Positions 18,092 through 28,324 are shown, counted from the first letter of the stretch. The stretch: DNA of 64,000 bases from Rubritalea profundi (GCF_002954445.1 NZ_MQWA01000001.1:1258421-1322420), one strand, 5' to 3'. Numbers and translations are program-made. The notes: generated from the letters alone by a model not told the origin.

Positions 18092-19317
18092 ATGCGACCG
18101 ACGCATCAGCTCACAATTCTCAGCTTCGGAGCCTTAGTCCTAGGCACCTATCTCTACGTCCAGCACTCCCTTGCTAGACAGACAGCTAGCGAGTCAGCCG
18201 AAAATCCTCGCACCCAAGAATACATAGCGGAACTAGAGACCGAGCTGGAACAACTGCGCGGTGACAATGCCTCACTCCGCGCACTGATCGCTTCAGATGC
18301 CCCGATTGAGCTAGAAGCTGGGCTAGTCAGCTTTGTCGAAAAAGACCTTGGACTGAGCTTTCGGACACCACCGATTGCTCTCATCCGCAGTGACGACACC
18401 TTGCGTGAAGCCGCTGGCCAACTCTGGCTCGGCGCCTTTAGCGAGGTCGGGCTAGAAATCCGCAGCTACGCCTATGACATCCTCGGCATCCTGCCACCGA
18501 ACCAAAACTTCATCGGCCAAATCATCGCCGCTGAGACCACTGGCGCAATAGGCGTGTACGATCACAGCTCCGCAGAAATCCTGCTCGCTCCGCACTACGA
18601 CAACGAAAACATCCACCACCAAGCGGGCCTCATCCGGCTGCTAGCCATCTTGCTGCTCGAGCAACACGCCCCGCTGCCCAATCCGCTAACCGACGACCAA
18701 TTCTTTTGCTATCTCGCGCTCCACCGTGGTCGCGCCTCGATGCTGCAAGACCGGTTCTACGCAATCCAAGCCCGCAACATTGGCTTTGTAGATAGCGCTG
18801 CAACCACCGAAGCCCAGGAACTCTTTAGCGCGCTCCCGCCTCTCGTCCGCTACATCACCACCTTTCCCAATCAATTCGGCAAAGACTTCCTCGCTAGACT
18901 TCCAGACAAGCAAGCCATCGACCTAGCCATTCGCTCGACCAACTCGAGCAGTAAAAGCATCCTCCTCGGCAGTCCTTGGACCGAGACAAATTTCACCCCA
19001 AAAGAGGGCGATTCAGTCCAGCTCTCGACTCAGCTCGCGCACTCACCCTCAAAGGCTTCCTCGCTCAGCTCGAACTTAGCGAACAAGAACTCAAAACCGC
19101 CCTCAAAGCCTATCAAAACGATTCTCTCACTATCACTACCGAAGGCGAAAAATCTGCAACCACCACTTGGACACTCAACTGGAACTCAGCATCAGCTGCC
19201 GCCTCCTTCCATCAGCAAGCTCGAGAAATTATCAGCTCTCTCCCCACACCACCAACTCTCGTTCTTGACGGATTGAACGTCACACTGAGCGTTTCCGAGC
19301 TTTTGGCTGGCTCCTAA
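18092..19317 (+). CDS. Membrane-anchored protein of unknown function, one frameshift
   Basis: An N-terminal membrane segment (LTILSFGALVLGTYLYVQ) is followed by a coiled coil (about 38-65, YIAELETELEQLRGDNASLR) and a conserved-looking globular region (SAEILLAPHYDNENIHHQA..., ALHRGRASMLQDRF). That region resembles metallopeptidase-like proteins in layout but has no HExxH. Around 19006-19008 (GGG) the reading must shift by one base. With a fourth G, TPKEG continues as RFSPALDSARALTLKGF and the joined frame of 408 aa ends at 19317. Without it the tail to 19276 is low-complexity and unnatural. The function is unknown. Confidence 0.6.
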
Positions 19318-19655
19318 GCAAATAAAATGAGCTACGCCCACCAAACGTCCGACTCAGACATTCAGCGCTCTCCTTGATAAAAATAATCAAGGGTGAAAAC
19401 CGCTTGTCATCATCTTGAACGACTAGATACCTGCTCGAAGTTGCCATCAATCCTAGCAGTTTTTCACAAGCGAGAAAACCACCTCTCAGGTGTTGCGGAG
19501 AAACATTACTTTAGACTAATGAGATTTGTGCGGATTCGTGGTTGAGAAATACTTCACCTTGCTGGCGCGTTCAACGCTTTCGTTTTTTTTCGCGGTAACA
19601 AATGATTCGAGTCTTCATTGTTGTGTTAGGAGAAGGAAAGGTTTAGTCTACTTCT
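19318..19655. other. 338-bp intergenic region
   Basis: There is no gene. A weak 7-bp hairpin (CCTTGAT...ATCAAGG, 19375-19395) without a T tract might end the upstream transcript. A purine-rich AGGAGAAGGAAAGG at about 19628-19641 precedes the DUF4202 start, but it sits further from the ATG than usual for a ribosome site. Confidence 0.4.
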
Positions 19656-20246
19656 ATGGAAAAGGATGCCTTGTTTGAAGTCGCTTTCGAGAAGTTTGAT
19701 GCCGCGAACTCGCTCGACCCACGGCAGTGGCTGGTGGATGGAAAGAGTTACCCTCAAGAGTGCTTTTTCGCAGAGCAGCACACAAAGTGGATATTGAAAC
19801 TTGACCCAGACGCTTCAGATGCACTCTTATTAGCCTCACGTTGCCAGCATATATGCCGCTGGGAAATACCGCGTAAAAGCTATCCTATGGATAGAGCCGG
19901 TTACCTCGCATGGCGCTCAGATCTTAAGAAATTCCACGCGGAGAAAGCTGGAACAATACTCAAGGATATCGGCTTCGATGAGGATACGGTATGCCGTGTG
20001 CAGCAATTGAATTTAAAGAAGAATCTTCAAAATGACTCAGAGTGTCAAATGTTAGAAGATGCACTTTGCTTAACGTTTATGGAATATCAATTTGATGATC
20101 TTATAGCAGGCACGGAGGAAGAAAAAATGATCAAGATCGTGCAGAGAACTTGGGGGAAAATGAGTGAGCGAGGTCACCAAGAGGCGCTCAAACTCAACCT
20201 CTCAGAAACCGCTCTAACCGTGGTTCAAAAAGCTCTCGCGAGCTAG
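19656..20246 (+). CDS. DUF4202 family protein
   Basis: The 196-aa sequence follows the DUF4202 pattern closely: FDAANSLDP near the start, a metal-binding-looking SRCQHICRWEIPR block (about 61-73), then SYPMDRAGYLAWR, KFHAEKAG, LEDALCLTFMEY and TWGKMSERGHQ. The conserved His/Arg/Asp set suggests an HD-like all-helical hydrolase fold, but no activity is established that I know of. It is cytoplasmic. It stands alone with its own upstream region. The family call is confident; the function is unknown. Confidence 0.88.
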   Translation: MEKDALFEVAFEKFDAANSLDPRQWLVDGKSYPQECFFAEQHTKWILKLDPDASDALLLASRCQHICRWEIPRKSYPMDRAGYLAWRSDLKKFHAEKAGTILKDIGFDEDTVCRVQQLNLKKNLQNDSECQMLEDALCLTFMEYQFDDLIAGTEEEKMIKIVQRTWGKMSERGHQEALKLNLSETALTVVQKALAS

Positions 20247-20446
20247 GGGGCGGCGGAGGAAAATGATGGATAGGAACTATTTAAACTACCTTTCATCTTT
20301 GGCTCGAAGTTAGGAAAATTGTGCATCATTTATTAAATCAAACCCGCGAGGACTCCTAGTGGTTTTGAGTCTAAAGTGTGAGGGTATTTTAGTTATCCGT
20401 TAGATAGTTCTGGCACAGATTTGAAAGATCCGTTATGTGATGTGCT

Positions 20447-21379
20447 ATGAAATATGTCATTTTCGGATCACTCCTAGCTATCAGTAGCCCACTCATTGCC
20501 GAGGAAAAAGCGGTAGCGGTGGTGCCAGATAAAGCGGCCAACCCAGAATGGGTGAAGCTAAAAACTGCTGCGAGCCGTTATGTGAAAGCCTTCAACGATA
20601 AGGACGCAGCAGCAGTGGCAGCACTGTTTGCTGACAATGGTGAGATTCTCCTGCATGAGGACCTGAAGATAGCTGGGCATGATGCCATCGAGCAGCACTA
20701 CACACGGATTTTCGATAGTAATCATGAGGCAAAAGTAGCTTTAGAGGCGACCTCTGTGCGTTTTGTGACGCCTCGATTGGTGGTGGAAGAAGGTTCCGTC
20801 CATTATATTACGGGCGATGAGATCTCGACTCACCTGTATATGGTCATTCTAGCGCTGCAGGACGATGGTCAATGGCTCATTGTTCAATCAAGGAATCGCG
20901 AGGTTACTGACAGCGTGGCTTATGATAAATTGAGTGATGTCGAAGGGCTCATAGGTGACTGGGTTGCCTCGGTTGGTGACAATGGGAAGTTCACTATGGA
21001 TTTTCGTTGGGAGCCATCAGGAACCTGGATGATAGGTCGTGGACGTTATGTGTCACCAGACACTGACCCTGTAACTATGACTGTCCGCATTGGCTGGAAC
21101 CCTGCTTTAGCTAAAATCGTTTCGTGGACATTTGATTCCGAAGGTGGCTTTTCCAAAGCGGTGTGGACTGAGTCCTCAGACAAGTGGGTGATGAAGGCTC
21201 TGGGAGTCAACGGTGAAGGTGAAAGCACCTCAAGCACACAGTCCATTGAAGTGGTGGATACCGAAGCGGTACTTTGGAGTTTCACCAGCCGAGTCATCGG
21301 AGACGATATGGAAGATGATCGATCGATCAAACTCGTGAAAACGCCACCTAAACCATTTTTAACCCCAAAATCAAAGTAA
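20447..21379 (+). CDS. Secreted NTF2-like (SnoaL/DUF4440) domain protein
   Basis: After a short signal peptide (MKYVIFGSLLAISSPLIA) comes an NTF2-like cone domain (about 36-165): YVKAFNDKDAAAVAALFADNGEIL, a pattern typical of SgcJ/SnoaL-type proteins. The last ~130 residues form a second beta-rich domain (LIGDWVASVGDNGKFTMDFRW...GWNPALAKIVSWTFDSEGGF) reminiscent of DUF1579-type domains. It ends 4 bases before the Gly-rich repeat protein at 21384, so the two are translationally close and likely act together outside the cytoplasm. The substrate or ligand is unknown. Confidence 0.75.
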   Translation: MKYVIFGSLLAISSPLIAEEKAVAVVPDKAANPEWVKLKTAASRYVKAFNDKDAAAVAALFADNGEILLHEDLKIAGHDAIEQHYTRIFDSNHEAKVALEATSVRFVTPRLVVEEGSVHYITGDEISTHLYMVILALQDDGQWLIVQSRNREVTDSVAYDKLSDVEGLIGDWVASVGDNGKFTMDFRWEPSGTWMIGRGRYVSPDTDPVTMTVRIGWNPALAKIVSWTFDSEGGFSKAVWTESSDKWVMKALGVNGEGESTSSTQSIEVVDTEAVLWSFTSRVIGDDMEDDRSIKLVKTPPKPFLTPKSK

Positions 21380-21383
21380 CAGG

Positions 21384-23273
21384 ATGAAACTCAGTCTAGA
21401 AAATATCTGTAGCAAACAATTGTTATGGCTCATGGCATCGACAATCGTTGCGATGCCTATATTGGAAGCTCGCGCTGGTGGCCGAGGTGGCGGCGGTGGC
21501 GGCGGCCGAGGCAGCGGTGGCGGTGGCGGTGGCGGTGGACGTAGTTCCTCAGCTAAGTCATCACATCGTTCTAGTAGTCATCGAACTCCGATGACTGGAT
21601 CGAGGGCGAAGCCTGCTTCAAGACCATCTACAAAGTCTACTAGGCCAAGCTCTAGACCTTCTTCTCGTCCGAGTACACGACCTTCGACAAAACCTTCAAC
21701 CCGGCCGAGCACCCGCCCCTCGACAAAACCCTCGACTCGTCCAAGTACGAGACCGTCGACAAAACCTTCAACCCGTCCAAGTAGCAGGCCTTCCCAGCCG
21801 TCTAAAAGACCATCAATGAAGCCTGGAGACTTGAAGTACGCAAAGCCTGCGGTTGGTTTCGATGGACGCCCTATGACGCGTCCTGGTCAAGGTGGTGCAG
21901 CAACGCGTCCAGCAACTCGCCCAGCGACTCGCCCTGGACAGGGTGGTGCTGGAGTACGACCTGGAACTGGTAGGCCGAGCACTGGTCGTCCCATTGCCAG
22001 ACCGCCAATTACTGGTCGCCCCGGAAAACCGGGTAGACCTGGTGGTGGCTTGGCTGGAGGAAATCGCCCCGGCGTTGGTCACCGTCCCGGTGGAGGCAAC
22101 GTCAACATAGGAAACAAGGTTGATGTCAATTTCTCACGCAATGTGAACTGGTCAGTCAACTCAAACCACTGGGGCGGACGCCCATGGTGGGGTGCTGGCT
22201 CACACCATTCGTGGCACCATGGTCATTGGCATTACGGTTGGCACCGTAGACCCTATTACTATCGTCCAGGCCGTGTGATTGCTTGGGGACTAGTCGGATG
22301 GGGAATTGGAAGCCTTATATTCGACTGTGGTTATCATAGTTACTATAACCCGTACCCCACACAGACCGTGGTGGTGTACAACAATGGTGGCAGTAGCAAT
22401 GTGAATTACGCTGAGCCAGTCACAAGCTCTGCCGAAGCAGCGATCGAGCAGCGATCGGGCATGTCGGAGAAGGAAAGTGACACGCTTGCTAAAAAAGCGA
22501 GCGACTCCTTTGATGCCGCGGTGAAGTCTTTCAAGGAAAAAGACTATCTCAGTGCTCTTAAGAAAACCGATGAAGCAATCAGCTATGACCCTGGTGAAAC
22601 GGTGCAACATGAGTTCCGAGCTCTTTGTTTGTTCGCTCTGCAGAAATATAGCGATGCGGCCTCAGTTCTGAACTCCGTGCTATCATCCAATCCAGGATGG
22701 GGCTGGGAAACGATGATAGGCTTGTACGATTCATCTGAGACCTACACTGCTCAACTTCGCGCATTGGAATCCTACGCAAATAAAAATGCCAAAGCCGCGG
22801 ACGCTCAGTTCTTGTTAGGCTACCACTACATGACTGAGGGTCACATGAAGGAAGCGCAGGCAGCATTTGCTAAGTGTGTTGAGCTTCAGCCTCGTGATCA
22901 GGTTGCTAACGAATTACTCCGCCTTACTAAGAATTCATCTACCGGTGATTCCCAAGGAGAGTCGGACCCATCTCAGAAGGAATACACACCACCACCATTG
23001 GATCAAATTCAAGGGACGTGGACAGCTAAGAGTGGAGCTGGATCTATCAAGCTTACGATTGGGAAGGATGACAAGTTTACTTGGACGTATAATGACGGCA
23101 AGAAACCCTTCAAAATGGCAGGCGAAGCAAGCATGGATGACGGCTTGTTAGTCCTTGGTGGCGACGAAAGTCAAATTGTCGCAGCCATCGAAATGAAGGA
23201 TAAAAAGACCCTGAACTTCGTCATTGCAGGCGGCCCAGATGGTGACCCTGGCCTCAACTTCATAAAATCATAG
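21384..23273 (+). CDS. Secreted Gly-rich / RPST-repeat protein with TPR-like and lipocalin-like regions
   Basis: The order in this 629-aa protein is: signal peptide; a poly-Gly tract (about 31-52); an Arg/Pro/Ser/Thr region with about eight RPST/KPST units (about 70-145); a second Pro/Gly/Arg-rich stretch; a His/Trp/Tyr-rich hydrophobic segment (SHHSWHHGHWHYGWHRRPYYYRP and VIAWGLVGWGIGSLIF); a TPR-like helical region (about 360-510); and a C-terminal strand-rich domain starting IQGTWTAKSGAGSIKL, like DUF-type lipocalin domains. The layout resembles planctomycete secreted or cell-wall proteins. The repeat DNA is nearly identical between units, so length variation is likely. Confidence 0.75.
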   Translation: MKLSLENICSKQLLWLMASTIVAMPILEARAGGRGGGGGGGRGSGGGGGGGGRSSSAKSSHRSSSHRTPMTGSRAKPASRPSTKSTRPSSRPSSRPSTRPSTKPSTRPSTRPSTKPSTRPSTRPSTKPSTRPSSRPSQPSKRPSMKPGDLKYAKPAVGFDGRPMTRPGQGGAATRPATRPATRPGQGGAGVRPGTGRPSTGRPIARPPITGRPGKPGRPGGGLAGGNRPGVGHRPGGGNVNIGNKVDVNFSRNVNWSVNSNHWGGRPWWGAGSHHSWHHGHWHYGWHRRPYYYRPGRVIAWGLVGWGIGSLIFDCGYHSYYNPYPTQTVVVYNNGGSSNVNYAEPVTSSAEAAIEQRSGMSEKESDTLAKKASDSFDAAVKSFKEKDYLSALKKTDEAISYDPGETVQHEFRALCLFALQKYSDAASVLNSVLSSNPGWGWETMIGLYDSSETYTAQLRALESYANKNAKAADAQFLLGYHYMTEGHMKEAQAAFAKCVELQPRDQVANELLRLTKNSSTGDSQGESDPSQKEYTPPPLDQIQGTWTAKSGAGSIKLTIGKDDKFTWTYNDGKKPFKMAGEASMDDGLLVLGGDESQIVAAIEMKDKKTLNFVIAGGPDGDPGLNFIKS

Positions 23274-23344
23274 TTCATATGTTGAGCATCCTCCGTGCTG
23301 TTCATTCAGGGCGGGGGATTTTTGTTCTCAGTGAAAGGCAGTCT

Positions 23345-23515
23345 CTACGAAAAGAAGGATTTAAGAATCCATTGGTAGAGCTGGCCACCTAAGTAAATCC
23401 CCACAATCCCTATGATGCCAGATAGCACTGGTGGGGCTGGTAACGGGAGCTTAACCGCTGAAAAAATAACGCCGACTAACAGGCCAGCTAAGAGGGCTAA
23501 TAGGATTTCTGACAT
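23345..23515 (-). CDS. XapX-domain small membrane protein
   Basis: This 56-aa minus-strand gene runs MSEILLALLAGLLVGVIFSAVK to LYQWILKSFFS. It matches the XapX pattern: a 'LLALLAGLLVG.IFS..KLPLPAPPVLSGIIGIVGIYLG' layout with two membrane helices around a proline-rich LPAPP turn. Such proteins are small inner-membrane proteins of unknown role. The length is normal for the family. It is convergent with the repeat-protein gene ending at 23273. It is short, but every conserved feature is present. Confidence 0.8.
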   Translation of the reverse strand: MSEILLALLAGLLVGVIFSAVKLPLPAPPVLSGIIGIVGIYLGGQLYQWILKSFFS

Positions 23516-24024
23516 AGAGGTAAATGATTGTGAATAAGCCTAACCGTAGAGCACTGCCCGCATCCCTTACAGTAAAAACTGAGGATCTTCCTCACCAGCG
23601 TCCTAGCCGTTTTGCCTGCCATCAGGCTGTCTAAGGTCTCAATGCCCAAAGTCGAATGAGATCGCGTGCTGTGACAAAACCTTGGAGTGCTGAGGCTTGA
23701 CGCAGCTCTGGTGAGGCTGTGGTTTGACACGTGGGGTAGGAGGTCTTGCTGCTTGGTCCTACCGACGATTGTATCAAAGACCCATTTGAGATAGGCGTGC
23801 GCGTCTTTCCTTCACGTCTAGTATTGACCGCTTACGAAGAATCTGAACTCGTTCAGCTAAGGGCACCTCCGGCTCCTCCCGTTCTCGGTGTGAATGTTAT
23901 TTATTCTTTGAAATTGCGAACCGAGCTCGTTTTTGATGATAGGCCCCCTTCGGGCTGAAAAGCCTTTCTGCGCTAGGCTTCGTTGCTCTTCATTCACGGA
24001 TATATACCCTTAAGCTAGGTAGAC
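23516..24024. other. ~510-bp interval with no supported gene
   Basis: A 70-codon plus-strand frame (23746-23958) exists but lacks family features. Short complementary G+C-rich words near 23940-23985 (cccttcgggctg, gcctttctgcgctaggc) could fold locally. No tRNA or known small RNA was recognised. Confidence 0.35.
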
Positions 24025-24053
24025 AAAAAAGCGCTCCGAGTTGGAGCGCTTTT
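24025..24053 (-). terminator. Terminator of lipA
   Basis: A perfect 11-bp stem (AAAAGCGCTCC, loop GAGTT, GGAGCGCTTTT) ends in a run of six T on the minus strand, 25 bases beyond the lipA stop. The A-rich left flank makes it usable from either strand. Confidence 0.85.
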
Positions 24054-24078
24054 GAAAACTTTATTTTAGGAAACTTTC

Positions 24079-25086
24079 TTATTCTGCGTTCTCTTGATTG
24101 AGAGACTCTTGAAAGACATCAGCCTTAGCCGCTGGGATACCTAAGTCGCTTGGCTTCACTTCCAACTCAGTCGTACCGCGAAGGTCAGCCTCGATATCGT
24201 CAAGAACATCGAGTTCAGGACGGAAGTCGGCAGCGTGATAAGAGGAACGGACAAGTGGTCCTGATGCTACGTGGCGGAAGCCTTTTGCAAGTGCTATCTC
24301 CTTCAGCTCGTCGAACTTCTCAGGCGTGATGTAATCAACAACCGGAAGATGGCGTGGAGTTGGGCGCAGGTATTGGCCCATTGTGAGCACAGTCACGTTG
24401 TGATCGAGAAGGTCGTCCATGGATTTTTCTACCTCCTGCTGAGTCTCGCCGAGACCAAGCATGAGGCCTGACTTCACAGCAACCTTGCCACCAACCATGT
24501 CGCCAGCCTTCTTGAGCACAGCGAGCGAACGCCAGTACTTAGCGCGTGAGCGCACGAGCGGAGTGAGACGCTCTACGGTCTCGAGGTTGTGGTTGAAAAT
24601 GTGCGGTCGTGCGTCCATCACCATTTGCAGCGCCCAGTCGCGGTCGTTGAAATCGGGAACCAGAACTTCGATGATGATTCCAGGATTTGTCGCACGGATC
24701 TCTGTAATCACTTTATTGAAGTGCTCGGCACCACCATCTTTCAGGTCGTCACGCGCTACAGCCGTGATCACCACGTGCTTCAGCTTCATCCGGCGAGTCG
24801 CCTCTGCCACACGTTGTGGCTCATCAGCCTCGAGCTGGTCAGGGCGGGCAGTCTTGACAGCGCAGAAGCCACATGCACGAGTGCACTTCTCACCAGCGAT
24901 CATGAAGGTAGCAGTTCCCTGCCCCCAGCACTCCCAACGGTTTGGACACTGTGCTTCCTCGCAAACAGTCACGAGGTTGAGATCTTTGATCATCGACTTG
25001 GTGTCCCAGAATACGGGGTTATTCGGCAAACGCACTTTGATCCACGACGGCTTTTTGTCCGTATGGAGTGTCGGGTCCATCTTCAT
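24079..25086 (-). CDS. lipA: Lipoyl synthase
   Basis: LipA is a radical-SAM enzyme that inserts two sulfurs into protein-bound octanoyl groups to make lipoyl cofactors. Both iron-sulfur motifs are complete: CX4CX5C (Cys42, Cys47, Cys53) for the auxiliary cluster and CX3CX2C (Cys68, Cys72, Cys75) for the SAM cluster. The C-terminal RSSY serine that ligates the auxiliary cluster is also present. The ATG at 25086 (335 aa) is preferred over the longer frame to 25125 because an AGGA sits about 9 bases upstream. lipB is not adjacent. A fragment of a second copy lies at 5583-5714. Confidence 0.96.
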   Translation of the reverse strand: MKMDPTLHTDKKPSWIKVRLPNNPVFWDTKSMIKDLNLVTVCEEAQCPNRWECWGQGTATFMIAGEKCTRACGFCAVKTARPDQLEADEPQRVAEATRRMKLKHVVITAVARDDLKDGGAEHFNKVITEIRATNPGIIIEVLVPDFNDRDWALQMVMDARPHIFNHNLETVERLTPLVRSRAKYWRSLAVLKKAGDMVGGKVAVKSGLMLGLGETQQEVEKSMDDLLDHNVTVLTMGQYLRPTPRHLPVVDYITPEKFDELKEIALAKGFRHVASGPLVRSSYHAADFRPELDVLDDIEADLRGTTELEVKPSDLGIPAAKADVFQESLNQENAE

Positions 25087-25378
25087 TCTTGGTCCTGCAC
25101 AGCTCATGGCGCGGAACGTAAGCACGAAACTCCAGAAACGGAAGGTAATTTTTTACGATTACGCCACAGCCTGAACAAGATATGCATGCCACCAATCACG
25201 CTTTGTCGAAGTCATAGCAGACCCCTCCGAATTGAGTGAAATCTCTCACGATCCACTCCAAGTTTTTATTCTATCAAATCCCTCTCCTCCCAGTCTCTCC
25301 AGCGAAATGCTTAGCGTTACATAATCATACGATCATTCTTATTGTCAGCTCACACATTTCTAGCTAATAAACCTAGCT

Positions 25379-28324
25379 ATGCTTTCTCTGCGTGTCGCAC
25401 TACTCATGAGCTCTACTGTGCTCACAGCTTTCACTTGCCTCCATGCGCAAGAGTCTAACAGAAGAGTAACCAAGCCTATTGACTTCTCTGACGCCGTCGA
25501 AAAGCTCGTCGCACTAAACTTCGCAGACACAAAAGGCGCAGATTACATAAAAATCTCCACTGGATCCAATCACGGCCAACTCCCACTATCCAGCCTTCAG
25601 AACCCACCAAAGCTCTCCGGCAATGCTTGGTTTAAGAATGACAAAACCTCTCCAAAAACTGGCACGATCTTCCTAGGCTATGGCCAACAAGCGCCTTTTA
25701 CCGTCATCACGAAGAATTCCAGTCAGCCATTTCAGCCATTTCAGGCAGGTCAGCCCATCAGTTCTAAAACTCAGCCAGCTGATCTTAAAAAAGATCTCAC
25801 GGCTCTGCTCAAGTGGCTAGTAGACCTAGAAACAAATGAAGACGATGCCTCCCGCCGTAGTGACGCTGACATCAGGCATACCGCTCCAATCTTAGCTTTT
25901 GCCGTCATGGCCCACCGAAGTGGCCACAAAGAATCTGCCAACGCTATCATTCAGAAGCTTCTCACCAGTATTAACTCTCCTGAGAAAATTATTGATTCCT
26001 TGATCAGTAAAATAGCAGACCAAGAACTCTCATCAGCATCGGCCAAACTGACTCAAGGCGCTGACTGGAAAAGCTATTACGCCACCCTCCAAAAAATTGA
26101 TCAGACTTATCAGCGAGGATGGGACAAACATCCAGGACTCCAGCTCTTATTGCCTAAAGCGAAACTACGAGCGGACGGAGACCTCAGTGCGGTACCCAAG
26201 TTGGCCGGCATCACCTTCTCAGACGAAGCGATTACCGAACTCCAGGCGACTCTCTCCACCCCAGTGCTACCAGCGACCTCGTATTTAGAAAACCCCCTCT
26301 GGCTACTCAACAAGAAGCCTGCCCAATCTAACTCCAAGTCTCCATTTAACCAACTCACCACACTTGGCATGGATGGCTTCATCGCTCTCATTTCACTATT
26401 AGATGACGACACGCTCGTCATTCAGGGCACAGCAAACCAACGCGACTACTATTACTCTAGTAACAATTACTTCAATAGCTACTCAGACGACCCTGAGGAA
26501 ATTGCCTACAGCGCCTATGCAAGCATGACTCGCCCAAAAACCAGAGGAGAACTCGCAATAAACTTCATCCAGCCGTATTTTGAAAAGGCCGATAATGACT
26601 CTTATAATTCGTCTTCCGAACCTGACATTGCAGCTCTCAAATCTCAAGCCCTCGCTTGGTACAAAGCACACAAAGAGGACACTCCAATCACGCTGGCAAA
26701 GTATTTCCTGCAAAATGGAGAAGAGAAAATGATGACAGGAACCGCGGCTCACCTTATCTTCCTCGAGTCGGATGAAGCCAATCAACTGATTGAGAAAACT
26801 ATACTTAGCTCTGCTCAACCCAGCTCCTACGCAGCAAGCGTCAAGCCCTACATTATTAAGCGCCGAGAGGCTGGTAGCGAATTTCTAAAAAAGTATGAAG
26901 CTCTCCTCATCAAAGAACTCGGTGATGGCCCAGATTTTGAGAAAAACACCTCAGCCCAATACCAAATCAGCAGAGATGGCGGTGTGACCAAATTCATCGC
27001 TAAACTCAATAAATACACCAAGCCAGTCAGCCCCAAAGTGCTGCTCACTAACCTTTCTAGAAAAGATGCTAAGACAACAGAAATCCTAGAGCTGCTCGCG
27101 TCCCAGCTTAAAGGCAAACCACTCGGCGAACTTCGGCCGAAATTCATCTACGCTGCTGCAAAATCAGAGCCAGCCAAAGCAAGGATGATCATAGGTGTTT
27201 TGCTCCAACTTGATATCCCTAATCCGACCAGCATGGATGAAGCGTATGCTGTAGAAATTGGATCCTTCGAGGCCCAAGATTGGAAAAAACTTCTCGCTGA
27301 AAAACCTGATGAAGAAAATGCCCGAGGTGAGTCTCTGCGTCGCGACACCGCCCTACTTTTAGAAAACTTATTCACCCCTACTGGTGTCACTGACTCTTAC
27401 TATGAAATTCGGGCAACTCTCCCACCAGCAACTTTTAGCACTCTTATAGACACTCGCACAAAGGCCATTCTAGAGAGGGCAGAACTACCCTCTTTACCAG
27501 CCAGCGATGATATCAATAACGAGCAAATGTTAGCCTTGGTTGGCAAAATTGCGGGTACTCAACCTACAAAAATGAACTCGGTGATCGAGAGATTTACCCC
27601 CTCAGAGTTCCTCGCCTTAAAGAACCATCTCGATGCGAATGGGGCTCCCAAGAACTATCTCCTCGCTCAGTCCTTTGTTCAAAGACTCAAGTTGAACGAA
27701 CAACAAGAAAAAATCCCTAACAAAGATGAAATCCAGAAACTTTTAGAATCTCACTCCCTCATAGGGTGTAAGCTCACAGAAGATTACTTTTCGAAACTAA
27801 CCGAGCTCATCAAGGCAAACAAAGAGATCTTCAATCAAGTTGCGATCAACCTGCAAAACTCACCCAACACTATTGGTTTTGAACTCTCCCTATTCAAGAC
27901 ACCACTTTCATATCTACGCCAACTCCAAGAATCAGAAACTCTCCTCAAAGAGGGGGAAATTGACTACTACATCAGCCTCATACGTTACTCAGAGAACTCT
28001 GGATCACAAAAAGAAGTCCTCAGTTCTGACCCAGAATCCGCGCCAAAATTTAAGGCTGAAGTTAAGGCTGAAGTTAAGGACTACATTGGCTCTCTACTCG
28101 ATAATCAAAGCAGTTCATGCGTCATCATCACCGCCACAAAACTCAGCCTCAAAAAGCGCCAAGAGGAACTTAAAAAATCACGAGCCCCGAAAGAAGCTCT
28201 GCTCAAAAAAATGGCTGAAACCCCAGGAGGATCTGTCTATGCCGATCACTTTGAAGACCAGCTCGACTCGGTCACCCTAGAACAGCTGCAGTCCTACTAC
28301 GATCGTATTCTCTCTAATCAATAA
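25379..28324 (+). CDS. Large secreted protein of unknown function, first gene of the MoxR operon
   Basis: This 981-aa protein begins with a signal peptide (MLSLRVALLMSSTVLTAFTCLHAQ). The rest is largely helical and lacks any motif I recognise. There is one Tyr/Asn/Ser-rich insert (NQRDYYYSSNNYFNSYSDD, about 360-380) and a repeated KAEVKAEVK near the C-terminus. It may form a long helical-repeat solenoid. It lies 38 bases upstream of the MoxR gene in the same direction, so it heads a co-directional run reaching 42013. Its periplasmic location and position suggest a partner or substrate of the MoxR/VWA complex, by inference only. Confidence 0.7.
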   Translation: MLSLRVALLMSSTVLTAFTCLHAQESNRRVTKPIDFSDAVEKLVALNFADTKGADYIKISTGSNHGQLPLSSLQNPPKLSGNAWFKNDKTSPKTGTIFLGYGQQAPFTVITKNSSQPFQPFQAGQPISSKTQPADLKKDLTALLKWLVDLETNEDDASRRSDADIRHTAPILAFAVMAHRSGHKESANAIIQKLLTSINSPEKIIDSLISKIADQELSSASAKLTQGADWKSYYATLQKIDQTYQRGWDKHPGLQLLLPKAKLRADGDLSAVPKLAGITFSDEAITELQATLSTPVLPATSYLENPLWLLNKKPAQSNSKSPFNQLTTLGMDGFIALISLLDDDTLVIQGTANQRDYYYSSNNYFNSYSDDPEEIAYSAYASMTRPKTRGELAINFIQPYFEKADNDSYNSSSEPDIAALKSQALAWYKAHKEDTPITLAKYFLQNGEEKMMTGTAAHLIFLESDEANQLIEKTILSSAQPSSYAASVKPYIIKRREAGSEFLKKYEALLIKELGDGPDFEKNTSAQYQISRDGGVTKFIAKLNKYTKPVSPKVLLTNLSRKDAKTTEILELLASQLKGKPLGELRPKFIYAAAKSEPAKARMIIGVLLQLDIPNPTSMDEAYAVEIGSFEAQDWKKLLAEKPDEENARGESLRRDTALLLENLFTPTGVTDSYYEIRATLPPATFSTLIDTRTKAILERAELPSLPASDDINNEQMLALVGKIAGTQPTKMNSVIERFTPSEFLALKNHLDANGAPKNYLLAQSFVQRLKLNEQQEKIPNKDEIQKLLESHSLIGCKLTEDYFSKLTELIKANKEIFNQVAINLQNSPNTIGFELSLFKTPLSYLRQLQESETLLKEGEIDYYISLIRYSENSGSQKEVLSSDPESAPKFKAEVKAEVKDYIGSLLDNQSSSCVIITATKLSLKKRQEELKKSRAPKEALLKKMAETPGGSVYADHFEDQLDSVTLEQLQSYYDRILSNQ

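Noticed and set aside
23746-23958. 70-codon plus-strand frame
   Set aside because: Alternative start only, no recognisable domain, isolated in a spacer.
25352-25379. Sigma-70-like promoter (TTGTCA, 17 bp, TAATAA) just before the 981-aa gene
   Set aside because: The -10 match is poor and would place the transcript start at the ATG itself; not reported as a feature.
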